Shown here one piece after another: positions 1-8,032 of a stretch of 43,275 nucleotides of DNA. A program made the translations under genes and the position numbers. Where the stretch lies: positions 1-43,275 of the forward strand of contig JAIPIG010000018.1 in assembly GCA_021734805.1 (NCBI GenBank), in the 5' to 3' direction. This DNA is from Simkaniaceae bacterium. Its GTDB lineage: Bacteria; Chlamydiota; Chlamydiia; Chlamydiales; JACRBE01. Under the pieces are notes generated by a model, which searched no databases, was not told the DNA's origin, and saw only the letters and a list, made by a program, of their open reading frames with translations. The first letter of the stretch is position 1, and the number at the start of each line of letters is the position of its first letter.

Positions 1-111
1 TGGTGGAAATCAGAGCTAGCAGAAGCAATGATCAATCTCAGAATACTAAGAGCAAACGGAGACTGGGATGAATTTTGGAAAGAGGAAACCCCTCAAAGCG
101 TGGCCGCCTAA
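1..111 (+). CDS. Transposase, C-terminal end (partial)
   Basis: An open frame enters from the left edge and stops with TAA at 109-111. The last 36 residues include WWKSELAEAMINLRILRANG and end near DWDEFWKEE. The pattern of a Trp-rich motif, then a helix with Arg/Leu, then a short WxxFW tail resembles the C-terminus of ISKra4-type or related transposases, but only the tail is visible, so the family is a guess. The rest of the element, including its left end, lies outside the window. The sequence after the stop is AT-rich and leads to a decayed MITE and a tRNA cluster, a common insertion neighbourhood. Confidence 0.5.
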   Translation, partial: WWKSELAEAMINLRILRANGDWDEFWKEETPQSVAA

Positions 112-164
112 ATATGAGTACAATTTTTAGTTACACCCTCACAAACAAATTCAAAAATTAGAAG

Positions 165-203
165 TATGCTGAAATGAAGAATTGGGTTTTTAGCAAAGAT
201 AAG
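165..203 (+). repeat. Decayed end of MITE family A
   Basis: This stretch reads as a degenerate form of the left end of the family A elements seen at 8821, 25138 and 40232: a TACCGAAAT-like start (here with changes), then GAAGAATTGGG, then TTTTTAGCAAAGAT. Only about 40 bp is recognisable and the right end is missing, so it is an old remnant. Confidence 0.5.
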
Positions 204-241
204 TCGTAAAAGGGAAAGCGTTTCATTTATAGAAAATGAAA

Positions 242-315
242 CGCGAGAGACGAGACTTGAACTCGCAACTTCCAGCGTGACAGGCTGGCGCTCTAACCAA
301 TTGAACTACTCCCGC
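242..315 (-). tRNA. tRNA-Asp (GTC)
   Basis: The minus strand folds as a 74-nt cloverleaf. The acceptor arm is GCGGGAG with CTCTCGC (one G-U pair), the D-loop holds AATTGGTTAGA, the anticodon arm is CCAGC-CTGTCAC-GCTGG giving anticodon GTC, and the T-loop is TTCAAGT. CCA is not encoded. It lies 15 bp downstream of tRNA-Val on the same strand and the two are probably co-transcribed. Confidence 0.96.
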
Positions 316-330
316 ATTCAATAAATCTTT

Positions 331-402
331 TGGGCGCAAAAGGATTTGAACCTATGACCGCCTGTGTGTAAGACAGGTGCTCTACCGCTGAGCTATACGC
401 CC
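331..402 (-). tRNA. tRNA-Val (TAC)
   Basis: A 72-nt cloverleaf on the minus strand with acceptor GGGCGTA/TGCGCCC, D-arm AGCTCAGCGGTAGAGC, anticodon arm CCTGT-CTTACAC-ACAGG (anticodon TAC) and T-loop TTCAAAT. CCA is not encoded. It is the first gene of a two-tRNA unit with tRNA-Asp. The AT-rich 50 bp upstream, between it and the end of rlmD, probably holds the promoter, but I could not fix a clear -35/-10 pair. Confidence 0.96.
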
Positions 403-453
403 TCATTGAATGACAATAATTTATAGATAAATTGATTTATTCACAAGCAGTTT

Positions 454-1776
454 TTAGATTTTAACGGTTTTTAGTGAAACAAGGGTTTCTACATGAGCTG
501 TTTGGGGAAACATATCAAAAGGCTCTGCGATTTCAATTGTATATTGTTGCTCTGTGAGGAGCTTTAAGTCGCGAGCAAGCGTTGCCGGATCACAAGAAAT
601 ATAAATTATTTTTTTAGGATTGAGCTCGATGAGGGTGTGAATAAACTCGGGAGCGCATCCTTTTCTTGGAGGATTGACGATAGCTATGTCAATCGGTTCT
701 ACCGTTTGAATAAATTGTTCGGCCTCTGCGGCTGTAAAGTGGGCATTTTGAATGCCGTTGATCTTGGCATTTTGCTCGGCATCTTCAATGGCTGCTTTGA
801 CACATTCAACTCCAATGACTTTTTTTGCCTTTTGAGCAAAAATGAGGGATAAGGTTCCCACTCCACAATAGGCATCGAGCACTGTTTCATCTCCTTTCAG
901 ATCGGCATAAAAAAGGGCTCTTTGATAGAGGGCCTCCGCTTGCAGGGGATTGACTTGGAAAAAGGAGGCCAAAGAGACTTTAAATTGCAGTCCGCAAATC
1001 TTATCCGTTATCGAAGGGCTCCCTTCAAGTGTTTTACATTCTTGGCCTAAGATGGTATTTTTATCTGACCGATTGATATTTTGAACGACGCCTTTTATCT
1101 CATCCTTTGCAAGAAAGATCTCCCTTGCGATATCGGATAGAAAATCGATTTGCTCGCGGGGGGTAATGAAAGTAACAAGCACTTCATTGGTTTGAAGGGC
1201 CGTTTTAATCAATACATAGCTGAGATCTTCTGCACGAATAGGGGATTTTTGAATGGCGTTTTGCACCACTTGAAAAACCTCTTCACCTAGGGGAGTGTGG
1301 ATATAGCATTTCTCGATGGGAACAATATCGTGCGTTTGTCTAGCAAACAGACCAAGGCGTTTTTCGCGATTCACAGGGAGCTGGATTTTATTGCGATAGT
1401 GGAGAGGGAGGGGAGAGGCAGTACATGGGGTTACCAGTGAGCTATCGAGTTTGCCGATGCGCTCAAAGGCATCGATGACTTTTTGGCGTTTCATATCGAG
1501 TTGTTGGTCATAGGCGAGATGCATGATTTGGCAGCCGCCACAGTGGCCAAATAAAGGGCAGGGTGGTTCAACTCTGTTTTGAGAGAAGCGCTGCGTATGG
1601 ATGATGCGGGCACGGGCAAAGGTCTTTCGCACATCATAGAGTTCAACCTCGACCTTTTCCCCGGGAAGAGCGAGATCTACAAATAAAGTATACTGCTCAT
1701 GGCGCGCGACTCCCTCACCGCTAATCCCAAGTCTTTCAATCTCGACGGAGAATCGATCCCCTTTGTGATATTTCAT
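454..1776 (-). CDS. rlmD: 23S rRNA (uracil-C5)-methyltransferase, RlmD/RumA type
   Basis: A SAM-dependent enzyme that methylates C5 of a uridine in 23S rRNA. The 440 residues match the family length. The order is an N-terminal TRAM-type beta domain (residues 1-60), a cysteine cluster CPLFGHCGGC near residue 75 expected to hold a 4Fe-4S centre, a SAM-binding DAYCGVGTLSL motif near residue 305, the NPPRKG loop near 370, and the catalytic-cysteine motif ISCDPATLARDL near 395. The start ATG overlaps the stop of the upstream ankyrin gene by four bases (1773-1776), so the two are translationally coupled. RlmD, RlmC and TrmA share these motifs; the TRAM domain and cysteine cluster favour RlmD, but the exact target base cannot be read from sequence. 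Confidence 0.9.
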   Translation of the reverse strand: MKYHKGDRFSVEIERLGISGEGVARHEQYTLFVDLALPGEKVEVELYDVRKTFARARIIHTQRFSQNRVEPPCPLFGHCGGCQIMHLAYDQQLDMKRQKVIDAFERIGKLDSSLVTPCTASPLPLHYRNKIQLPVNREKRLGLFARQTHDIVPIEKCYIHTPLGEEVFQVVQNAIQKSPIRAEDLSYVLIKTALQTNEVLVTFITPREQIDFLSDIAREIFLAKDEIKGVVQNINRSDKNTILGQECKTLEGSPSITDKICGLQFKVSLASFFQVNPLQAEALYQRALFYADLKGDETVLDAYCGVGTLSLIFAQKAKKVIGVECVKAAIEDAEQNAKINGIQNAHFTAAEAEQFIQTVEPIDIAIVNPPRKGCAPEFIHTLIELNPKKIIYISCDPATLARDLKLLTEQQYTIEIAEPFDMFPQTAHVETLVSLKTVKI

Positions 1777-3038
1777 AAATGCTCTAAAAGTATCGTGTGA
1801 ATGGCGACATATTTTTTTGAGATGGCAATTTTAATTGCTTTAGACAAAATTTGTTTTTGTCTCAATCTTTTAGAAGAGACATGAGACAAGAGGCATTTGA
1901 TGCACTCTTCTGAATTATTCCTTGTGGCATCTGCAAAGCATATTTGTAAACAATCATCAAAAGAAGCGCGTGTTGTGATTTCAGAATTTTTCAATAAGAG
2001 CTCTACACAGGCAATATGATTATTTTGACAGGCTGTTGTACAAGCCACTTTAAAGTAAAGATCGAAAGTGGGATCACTAAAATCTATCTTTCGTAGTAGG
2101 AATTCAAGACATTCAATCCCGCCCGGTTCGGCAGCATACATTAAAGCCGATCCAATGAGATCATCATCACTTTTGTCAAAGGCTTCTAGATGAGTGAAAA
2201 GATAAGATAAACAATCGAGTTGCCCTGCTTTAGCTGCAGATAAAATATATTGCTTAATGTAGTCTTTTGTAAACCGATAAGAAAAAGGACTTTTAGCTAA
2301 AAGATAGTCAAGATAATCGAGATGGCCATATTGAGTCGCTCTTAATGCCATGTTGTCTAAACAGGATATAGAGAGATGAAATGAAGGGGGCGCAATAGAT
2401 GATAGAATGGAGTGTAAATGAGGAATATTACCGTTGTCTGCTGATTGTAAACAGAGCTTTTTGAGATCATGGTCATTTAAGAGGATTAGATCTTTGCGTT
2501 TTTGAACGACTTGTTCAAAAGAAACGAGGGTGTAATGATGGATATGCCGTTTAAAATCCGCATAAAAAGAATCTGTTTCATCTGAGGGGAATGAGTCTTT
2601 TTTTAAGTCATTCATAACTTTGCCAATACGGACTAAACAACTACACCGGAAGAATAAATTTTTCCCTTCATCAGAGGTAGAAGGACTTGGACTTGCAAGC
2701 AAATCGATAGAATGATCGATCAATTGTATAAAAGGTGAGCTTCGATCTTTTCCTGTTTCGCTATAAATTCGATCCCAAATCGCACTGTCAATATCGACAA
2801 TCTCATGAGCTTTTTCCTTAGGAGAGGCTTGAATGATATCTAAAATAAATCGTATGACCCGACTTGAATCAAGGCAAAGATTAACGAGGCACTGATAGGT
2901 GCGTAATGAAGCCGGTTCAGCCTGTTTTTCTGCAAAAAAAATCGCAGAATCCATCATAGAGGAGAGAACGTGTCTTGTTAATCTGGGATTTATAGTCTCC
3001 GGCAAAATAGAAGAGGTCGTCGTTATCGATGAAACCAT
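1773..3038 (-). CDS. Ankyrin-repeat-like protein
   Basis: A 421-residue protein with no signal peptide. The first 190 residues are helical and unrecognised. From about residue 200 there are six or seven diverged ankyrin-like units with the typical short helix followed by a Leu-Leu helix: GNIPHLHSILSS, YGHLDYLDYLLAK, AGQLDCLSYLFTHL, GGIECLEFLLRKI, NNHIACVELLLKN, NNSEECIKCLLSHV and a terminal YVAIHTILLEHL. Ankyrin proteins of intracellular bacteria are often type III or IV effectors, so a host-targeted role is possible but unproven. It is the first gene of a two-gene operon with rlmD (four-base overlap), an odd partner for a suspected effector. Confidence 0.75.
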   Translation of the reverse strand: MVSSITTTSSILPETINPRLTRHVLSSMMDSAIFFAEKQAEPASLRTYQCLVNLCLDSSRVIRFILDIIQASPKEKAHEIVDIDSAIWDRIYSETGKDRSSPFIQLIDHSIDLLASPSPSTSDEGKNLFFRCSCLVRIGKVMNDLKKDSFPSDETDSFYADFKRHIHHYTLVSFEQVVQKRKDLILLNDHDLKKLCLQSADNGNIPHLHSILSSIAPPSFHLSISCLDNMALRATQYGHLDYLDYLLAKSPFSYRFTKDYIKQYILSAAKAGQLDCLSYLFTHLEAFDKSDDDLIGSALMYAAEPGGIECLEFLLRKIDFSDPTFDLYFKVACTTACQNNHIACVELLLKNSEITTRASFDDCLQICFADATRNNSEECIKCLLSHVSSKRLRQKQILSKAIKIAISKKYVAIHTILLEHL

Positions 3039-3117
3039 ATTAATGTATACTTTGGTTTAAAAACTCCCAAGTATTTTCAAGTAAATTCGATTATGAGTCA
3101 AATAAAAACGGAGGGAG

Positions 3118-4593
3118 TTAAGCGCTTAAGTCGTGTTTTTTGAGAGGGCGCTTAATAAAGGGAATCAGGGTTTGGCTAAAGTAGAGATCGGCAGCCATTT
3201 GAAACATCTGGCTATAGGTAGGGTAAGAATGCATCAACCGGCTAAAATAGTAGAGTGGGATCTTTTTATTGATTGCAATCGAAAGAGGCGTGAGGAGCTC
3301 ACCTGCACATCTCCCAACAATCGTAGCTCCTAAAATGCGCCCCGTCCACTTTTTTGTGATGATTTTGATCAATCCAATGGTTTGATCTTGAGTTAAGGCC
3401 CGATCGAGATCAGAAAATGGAATTTCATAAATGGCAATCCGGTGGCTACCGTACTGACGCACGGCATCGCTTTCTAATAAACCAATGGAGGCAATTTCAG
3501 GATCTGAGAAGATGACATGAGGGATGGGTTGTTTAAGTCCCATTGAGAATCTCAAGGGATAGAAAAAAATATTTTTTACAACTTTTCGCGCTTGAAATTC
3601 CCCAACGTGTGTATATAGCCCATGTCCCGTGACGTCACCAATGGCAAAAATATTTTTTTGTGTCGTTCTTCCATAGGAATCAATTTTAATGCCGTTCTCA
3701 TTGTAATAGACATCGGCATTTTGTAGTCCTATATGGTTCGTGTTAAGAGTGCGTCCAATCGAGATAAGAAGGAGGGATGTTGAAAGTGTAGTGGTATCTT
3801 TAAAATGAATGTCCACTTGATTTTGAGCGTTTTGTTGAACTTTATCGATTTCTTTTTCAAGGAGAAAAGAGACCCCCTCATTCTCAAGCTGTTTTTGTAG
3901 CAGATCACCAATCAGTGGTTCTTCTTTGGGTAATATACGAGAGGATCGCCCAATGATGGTTACTTTGGATCCAAGGCGCCGAAAAGCTTGCCCCAGTTCA
4001 ATCGCTGTTTGTCCCGTTCCAATGATGGTCAGTTCGGTAGGGATTTCCGTCAGATTAAAAATAGTGTCACTCGTAAAATATGAAATCGAATCGATTCCTT
4101 CTACATCGAGTTTTTTAGAGTGCGATCCCGTTGCTATTATAATAAATCGGGCCGTGACGTTGCGAACACTACCGTCAGGCAACATACAGGAAAGCGTGTG
4201 TGGATTGATAAAACTTGCTTTTGCCCTTAAAAAGTGGATGCCGAGTCGATTTAAAGTGGAAACCTCTTCTTGCTCAGCTTTAAGGGAAACAGTCTCTTTA
4301 ACTTTTTTTAAAACAGCGTGCGAAGAAAAATTAGTGAGTGAATAAGATAAACCTCTTTGAGGAAGTGTCTGTAAGGAGTGAGCGGCACTTGCAATATTGA
4401 TGAATGTTTTACCGGGGATAGACCCATGATGGGTTCGATTGCCGCCGATTAAATGCTGCTCAATCAAAAGAACGCTTTTCCCGAGCTTAGCTAAGCGCTT
4501 GGCACTTGAAAGTCCGGAAGCTCCGGCACCGAGTACAATCGTATGGTAGTCATATTGTGTGCGCAACGGCATTTTGATTTCCATCTTCTTCAT
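3118..4593 (-). CDS. FAD/NAD(P) disulfide-oxidoreductase-family flavoprotein lacking the redox cysteines
   Basis: The 491 residues follow the dihydrolipoamide dehydrogenase / mercuric reductase / soluble transhydrogenase fold: FAD motif VLGAGASGLSSAKRLAKLG (residues 20-38), second FAD contact ending FAIGDVTGHGLYTH, NAD(P) motif GTGQTAIELGQAFRRLG and a dimerisation domain. The active-site loop is GGNRTHHGSIPGK (residues 50-62): positions that are Cys in GGxCxxxGCxPSK enzymes are Arg53 and Ser58, confirmed at codon level. The C-terminal catalytic motif is HSYPTYSQ rather than HxHPTxxE. The YPT form recalls cyanobacterial mercuric-reductase-like proteins and SthA. Without a dithiol it cannot run disulfide chemistry; a transhydrogenase, quinone- or metal-reducing role is possible. 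The gene stands alone between the ankyrin gene and a repeat-borne terminator. Confidence 0.85.
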   Translation of the reverse strand: MKKMEIKMPLRTQYDYHTIVLGAGASGLSSAKRLAKLGKSVLLIEQHLIGGNRTHHGSIPGKTFINIASAAHSLQTLPQRGLSYSLTNFSSHAVLKKVKETVSLKAEQEEVSTLNRLGIHFLRAKASFINPHTLSCMLPDGSVRNVTARFIIIATGSHSKKLDVEGIDSISYFTSDTIFNLTEIPTELTIIGTGQTAIELGQAFRRLGSKVTIIGRSSRILPKEEPLIGDLLQKQLENEGVSFLLEKEIDKVQQNAQNQVDIHFKDTTTLSTSLLLISIGRTLNTNHIGLQNADVYYNENGIKIDSYGRTTQKNIFAIGDVTGHGLYTHVGEFQARKVVKNIFFYPLRFSMGLKQPIPHVIFSDPEIASIGLLESDAVRQYGSHRIAIYEIPFSDLDRALTQDQTIGLIKIITKKWTGRILGATIVGRCAGELLTPLSIAINKKIPLYYFSRLMHSYPTYSQMFQMAADLYFSQTLIPFIKRPLKKHDLSA

Positions 4594-4638
4594 TTCGGTG
4601 TATATATCCTTTGATGAATAAAATCTACCTATGGGATT

Positions 4639-4673
4639 AAAAAATCTCCTCTATGAAATAGAGGAGATTTTTT
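4639..4673. terminator. Perfect 16-bp terminator-like hairpin carried by repeat family B
   Basis: Arms 4639-4654 and 4658-4673 are exact inverted repeats of 16 bp with a three-base loop, beginning with six A and ending with six T, so it can terminate transcription in both directions. It lies between two divergent genes, where no terminator is expected, and is part of the repeated element described next. Confidence 0.8.
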
Positions 4674-4760
4674 GACGGTTAAGGAATATTGGCTATCACA
4701 TCGCTGGCCACTTGATCTCCCGGCCGGAGCAGGGAGATTGCAGCTTGGCCTCCGTTCAAC
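4639..4760 (-). repeat. Dispersed repeat family B, copy 1
   Basis: Read on the minus strand the element starts TTGAACGGAGGCCAAGC, continues through ATAGCCAATATTCC and CCGTC, and ends in the terminator hairpin. The outer blocks match copies at 11770-11857 and 18834-18880. The middle (about 4694-4740) differs from the other copies and has its own inverted repeat ATCTCCC/GGGAGAT. Copy-specific middles with conserved ends suggest a structured RNA or a small mobile element. Confidence 0.7.
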
Positions 4761-4814
4761 TATTGATCTAAACGCGAGGAGGCATTTAAAATTGGGAAAA
4801 TAAGGAGATCAGTT

Positions 4815-5378
4815 ATGGATTTAGTAGATGTGCTCGATATTAACCCGACATTGATATTAGATGTTCGGTATGCAACCCAAAATAATTTTATGGGTAAAGC
4901 TCTCTATTCGCATCCTGTTTGTTTTTTGCGCTCAGAGGTCGCCGAAGCTCTATCCGTTGCTCAGAGCAAATTTCAAGATCGGGGCTTGAGTCTTAAAATT
5001 TTTGATGGGTATCGACCCCACTCTATCCAAAAGCAAATGTTTGAGCTATTTTCCAATCCTCTTTACGTAGCTGATCCTCATATCGGCTCAAATCATAATC
5101 GGGGAGCTGCAGTTGATGTGACGCTGGTTGATCTCATCACGGAAGAAGAGCTGGAAATGCCAACGGGTTTTGATTACTTTGATTCAAGTGCACATAGTTA
5201 TTATCCCGATCTCCCTTCCCATGTTCTCAAAAATCGATCGATTCTCCAATATGTGATGGATGAATCGGGATTTAAAGTGCTTCCCGGTGAATGGTGGCAT
5301 TTTGATTATATTGAGTCTTCAAAATTTCCCATTTTGGATATTTCAATTTCGGATCTGATTGAATCCAAGGTGTATTGA
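4815..5378 (+). CDS. ddpX: D-alanyl-D-alanine dipeptidase (VanX/DdpX family)
   Basis: A zinc M15D peptidase that splits D-Ala-D-Ala. It has 187 residues, near the family norm of about 190-200, with no signal peptide, so it acts in the cytoplasm. Visible motifs are the transition-state Arg in DGYRP (R67), zinc ligands in SNHNRGAAVD (H94, D101), and EWWHFDY (catalytic E159, zinc ligand H162). The start is supported by AAGGAG seven bases upstream. It is followed by a lipoprotein gene whose ATG shares a base with this stop codon (TGATG). No vanH, vanA or sensor pair is nearby, so a role in recycling D-Ala from peptidoglycan precursors is more likely than vancomycin resistance. Confidence 0.92.
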   Translation: MDLVDVLDINPTLILDVRYATQNNFMGKALYSHPVCFLRSEVAEALSVAQSKFQDRGLSLKIFDGYRPHSIQKQMFELFSNPLYVADPHIGSNHNRGAAVDVTLVDLITEEELEMPTGFDYFDSSAHSYYPDLPSHVLKNRSILQYVMDESGFKVLPGEWWHFDYIESSKFPILDISISDLIESKVY

Positions 5379-5794
5379 TGAAGCGGTTCATTTTTAGTTT
5401 GCTCATATTGATCTTCACCTCCTGTGGTGTGTCTCAATTTCAGGAGTTTCAAAGGGAAGGGGAGGCCATTGCAAAAAAGCTCATTGCACTTCTTCAAAAA
5501 ATTGAGACCAAAGAAGATATGGAAAAGCATTCTTCTAAAATTCGGCTTCAAATTGAAAGGCTGACAGATTTAATGATTCAAGCTAAAAAATTTCAGATGA
5601 ACCATCGCGGCGGAGTTGATGACCCCATCATTTCAGTTGAAATCACTCATGCGCTTCGCGATGAAATTAAGCGCATTTATCAAATTCCCCATGTCGAGGA
5701 AGCAATGCACGATCTTGAGCGCGATAGTTTACATAAACTAGATGCCTTCGATCGCCATATTTCTTATCGTAAACTCAAACCCCACTTTCGTTAA
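5378..5794 (+). CDS. Small putative lipoprotein
   Basis: About 138 residues. The N-terminus MKRFIFSLLILIFTSCG is a hydrophobic signal with a lipobox-like FTSC, so the mature protein would be lipid-anchored at Cys17. The rest is charged and probably all-helical (EFQREGEAIAKKLIALLQKIE and further heptad-like stretches). I do not recognise a family. I chose ATG 5378, which overlaps the dipeptidase stop by one base; a TTG three bases upstream is also possible. Coupled translation with the dipeptidase suggests a common envelope-related role. It ends 11 bp from the convergent surE stop. Confidence 0.7.
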   Translation: MKRFIFSLLILIFTSCGVSQFQEFQREGEAIAKKLIALLQKIETKEDMEKHSSKIRLQIERLTDLMIQAKKFQMNHRGGVDDPIISVEITHALRDEIKRIYQIPHVEEAMHDLERDSLHKLDAFDRHISYRKLKPHFR

Positions 5795-5805
5795 TCTCAA
5801 TTTCT

Positions 5806-6585
5806 CTATTGAAAGGAGTGTTTTAAAGCCTCTTCAAAGATGCTTTTGTGGCTGATATAATGATTGTGGTCTGTCATGTCGTTTACATGAATGGGAGTGG
5901 CTGTGATATAGCCCTGTTTTAAATAGAAGGTGTCCGATTCTTCATGGTCTTCAAAATCTGCGGCTTGTTTTGAAATGAAATATCCCTTGGAGAGTTCGTC
6001 TTGGAAAGGATTGTCCATAATATAACTTAAGCCTTGCCGAGCATATTTGATTCCTAAAACACGCTCTTGGGGACAGTCGGGAAAATTGACATTGATCAGC
6101 GTTCCTGCGGGCATAGGATAGTCAAAAAAATGGCGCACAATTTGAGGGATAAAACGCGATGCCGTTTCAAAGTCAAATTGCTCTTCATGTGTGCAGGAAA
6201 AGGCGATTCCGGGGATTCCGCGAATGGCTCCTTCCATAATCCCTCCAACAGTTCCGCTATAGAGTGCATTGCGTCCTGCATTAGAACCATGATTAATCCC
6301 GGAAATGATCATATCGGGTTTGGAATCTAAAATGACACTGAGGCTAAGCTTGACGCAATCAGCCGGTTTTCCTGTGATTTTATATGCGAGGGTATTTTCA
6401 TCCCACTCGACAGGATCGATTTGAATGGGGCGGTGTAGGGTAAGGCCAATGCCACATCCGGATTGTTCTCTTGCAGGCGCAGCAATTACAATATTGTAGT
6501 CTTTTTTTAATGCATGATAGAGCGATTTGAGGCCATCTGCATCGATGCCATCATCATTAATTAATAATATAAATGGTTTACTCAT
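5806..6585 (-). CDS. surE: 5'/3'-nucleotidase SurE
   Basis: SurE is a metal-dependent nucleoside-monophosphate phosphatase that also acts on short polyphosphate. About 259 residues. The metal site is LLINDDGIDADGLKSL (adjacent Asp residues at 11-12), the conserved Ser is in AREQSGCG, and the Asn is in SGINHGSNAGRNALYSGTVG. The open frame extends to 6618, but the ATG at 6583-6585 (MSKPFILLIND) fits the family start. It overlaps the end of the upstream symporter gene by eight bases, so it is the last gene of a ttcA-symporter-surE run. Confidence 0.93.
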   Translation of the reverse strand: MSKPFILLINDDGIDADGLKSLYHALKKDYNIVIAAPAREQSGCGIGLTLHRPIQIDPVEWDENTLAYKITGKPADCVKLSLSVILDSKPDMIISGINHGSNAGRNALYSGTVGGIMEGAIRGIPGIAFSCTHEEQFDFETASRFIPQIVRHFFDYPMPAGTLINVNFPDCPQERVLGIKYARQGLSYIMDNPFQDELSKGYFISKQAADFEDHEESDTFYLKQGYITATPIHVNDMTDHNHYISHKSIFEEALKHSFQ

Positions 6586-8017
6586 GGCGAATTTCTTCAA
6601 CTTTATGTTGTGTTGCAAGGGATATCCCCCAAATCATCAATGCGCTTAATGCAAAACTTGGGATTAGCGTTGGGATTGAGATGTCAAGGGCTCGATTCAC
6701 AAGCGGCCAAAGTGCTGCAACAATTCCTCCGGTTAAGACGCCGCTACATGCGCCATACTTATTGGCTTTCTTGCTGTATAAGCTAAAAATCAATAGGGGG
6801 CCAAAGGATGAGCCTAATCCAAACCAAGCATATTCAACAAGGGCAAAAATCGATGAAATTTTATTATATGCGATGCAATAGGCCAAAAGAGAAACAAATA
6901 AAATGCTTAATCGAGAAACGAGCAAGATCTCTTTAGAAGATGCTGTCTTGCGTAAAATTCTCTTATATAAATCCTCTGTTAAACTCGAAGCCAGAACGAG
7001 GATTTGAGAGTCTGCATGTGTCAGCGTAGCTCCAATAATGGCGCAGAGAATAAATGTCGCTGCAAAGGGGGTGAAAATACTGCGCGTCATTTCAACAAAA
7101 ATGAGTTGTTTATTCGCAATGCCATCTTTAAAGAAAACAATAGCTACCATTCCAATCAGTGTTGCGCTTGTCATAATCAAGACTTGCCAAGTCATTCCAA
7201 CATATTTGGAATAGCGGATTTTCTTTACATCTTTAATCCCCATAAATTTGGTAATAATATGGGGTTGTCCAAAATATCCTAGGCCCCAACTCATCATCAA
7301 AAATAAAACGGATAAATACCCAATGATTGAATGAGACGGGATCAATCCATCAAAAAAGTGTCTTGTATTCAGTTGTTGAATCACATCATCCATTCCACCT
7401 AGACCAAAGGTGGCAATGATTGGAACGGAAAGAATCACTAAGAGCAAGAAAATCCCTTGGAAAAAATCAGTCCAAGCCAGCGTGATATATCCACCAACAA
7501 AGAGATAAGGAGTCACAATGAGAACGCCGATAGTGAGTCCAACCCAATACGGCAAGTTAAAGAGGGTTTCCAGTAGGAGGCCAAGCCCATTAAAGCTGGC
7601 AGAAATATAGATGGTAAAAAAGAGTAAATTCATCAATGCCGTGATAATGCGGAGTGTTCCGCTCGTATCATGAAAACGGCTCTCAAAAAAAGTGGAAAAC
7701 GTCATCGCATCGAATTTTTCAGTGGCAACGCGGATTTTGGGCGCAATCAAATGCCAGTTGATAAACATAAAAATAATAAGCCCTAGGGCAAGCCATACAT
7801 TAGATATTCCGACTGAAAAGAGGATGACAGGATATCCCATAAAGATCCAAGAGCTCATATCACTTGCATGGGCAGCCAAAGCAGTCAACCAAAAATTAAG
7901 TCCACGACCCCCGATAATGAAGTCGGCCGAGGTTTGATTCCGTTTATAAGATGCGATGGCAATTCCAATTAAAATGGAAATATAAATAGCGATGGCTGAA
8001 AGTTCACTGAGGAGCAT
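6578..8017 (-). CDS. Sodium:solute symporter, PutP (proline)-like
   Basis: A member of the SSS family with 13 predicted membrane segments in about 480 residues. The segment ALAAHASDMSSWIFMGYPV near residue 45 matches the PutP sodium/proline-binding region, and FGQPHIITKFMGI near 250 and ATLTHADSQILVLASSLTEDLY near 330 are also PutP-like. Proline is therefore the most likely substrate, with sodium as coupling ion, though SSS specificity is hard to read. The frame opens with TTG at 8030-8032 directly after the ttcA-like stop; I prefer ATG 8017 (MLLSELSAIAIY). It lies between the ttcA-like gene and surE in one transcription unit. Confidence 0.85.
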   Translation of the reverse strand: MLLSELSAIAIYISILIGIAIASYKRNQTSADFIIGGRGLNFWLTALAAHASDMSSWIFMGYPVILFSVGISNVWLALGLIIFMFINWHLIAPKIRVATEKFDAMTFSTFFESRFHDTSGTLRIITALMNLLFFTIYISASFNGLGLLLETLFNLPYWVGLTIGVLIVTPYLFVGGYITLAWTDFFQGIFLLLVILSVPIIATFGLGGMDDVIQQLNTRHFFDGLIPSHSIIGYLSVLFLMMSWGLGYFGQPHIITKFMGIKDVKKIRYSKYVGMTWQVLIMTSATLIGMVAIVFFKDGIANKQLIFVEMTRSIFTPFAATFILCAIIGATLTHADSQILVLASSLTEDLYKRILRKTASSKEILLVSRLSILFVSLLAYCIAYNKISSIFALVEYAWFGLGSSFGPLLIFSLYSKKANKYGACSGVLTGGIVAALWPLVNRALDISIPTLIPSFALSALMIWGISLATQHKVEEIRHE

Positions 8018-8032
8018 GGTTTTTTGACTCAA

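Noticed and set aside
3926-4345. 139-codon plus-strand frame inside the flavoprotein gene
   Set aside because: It mirrors a gene with intact FAD and NAD(P) motifs on the other strand and has no motifs of its own.
4815-5378. Vancomycin-resistance locus
   Set aside because: Only the VanX-like dipeptidase is present; no vanH, ligase or two-component genes lie nearby.
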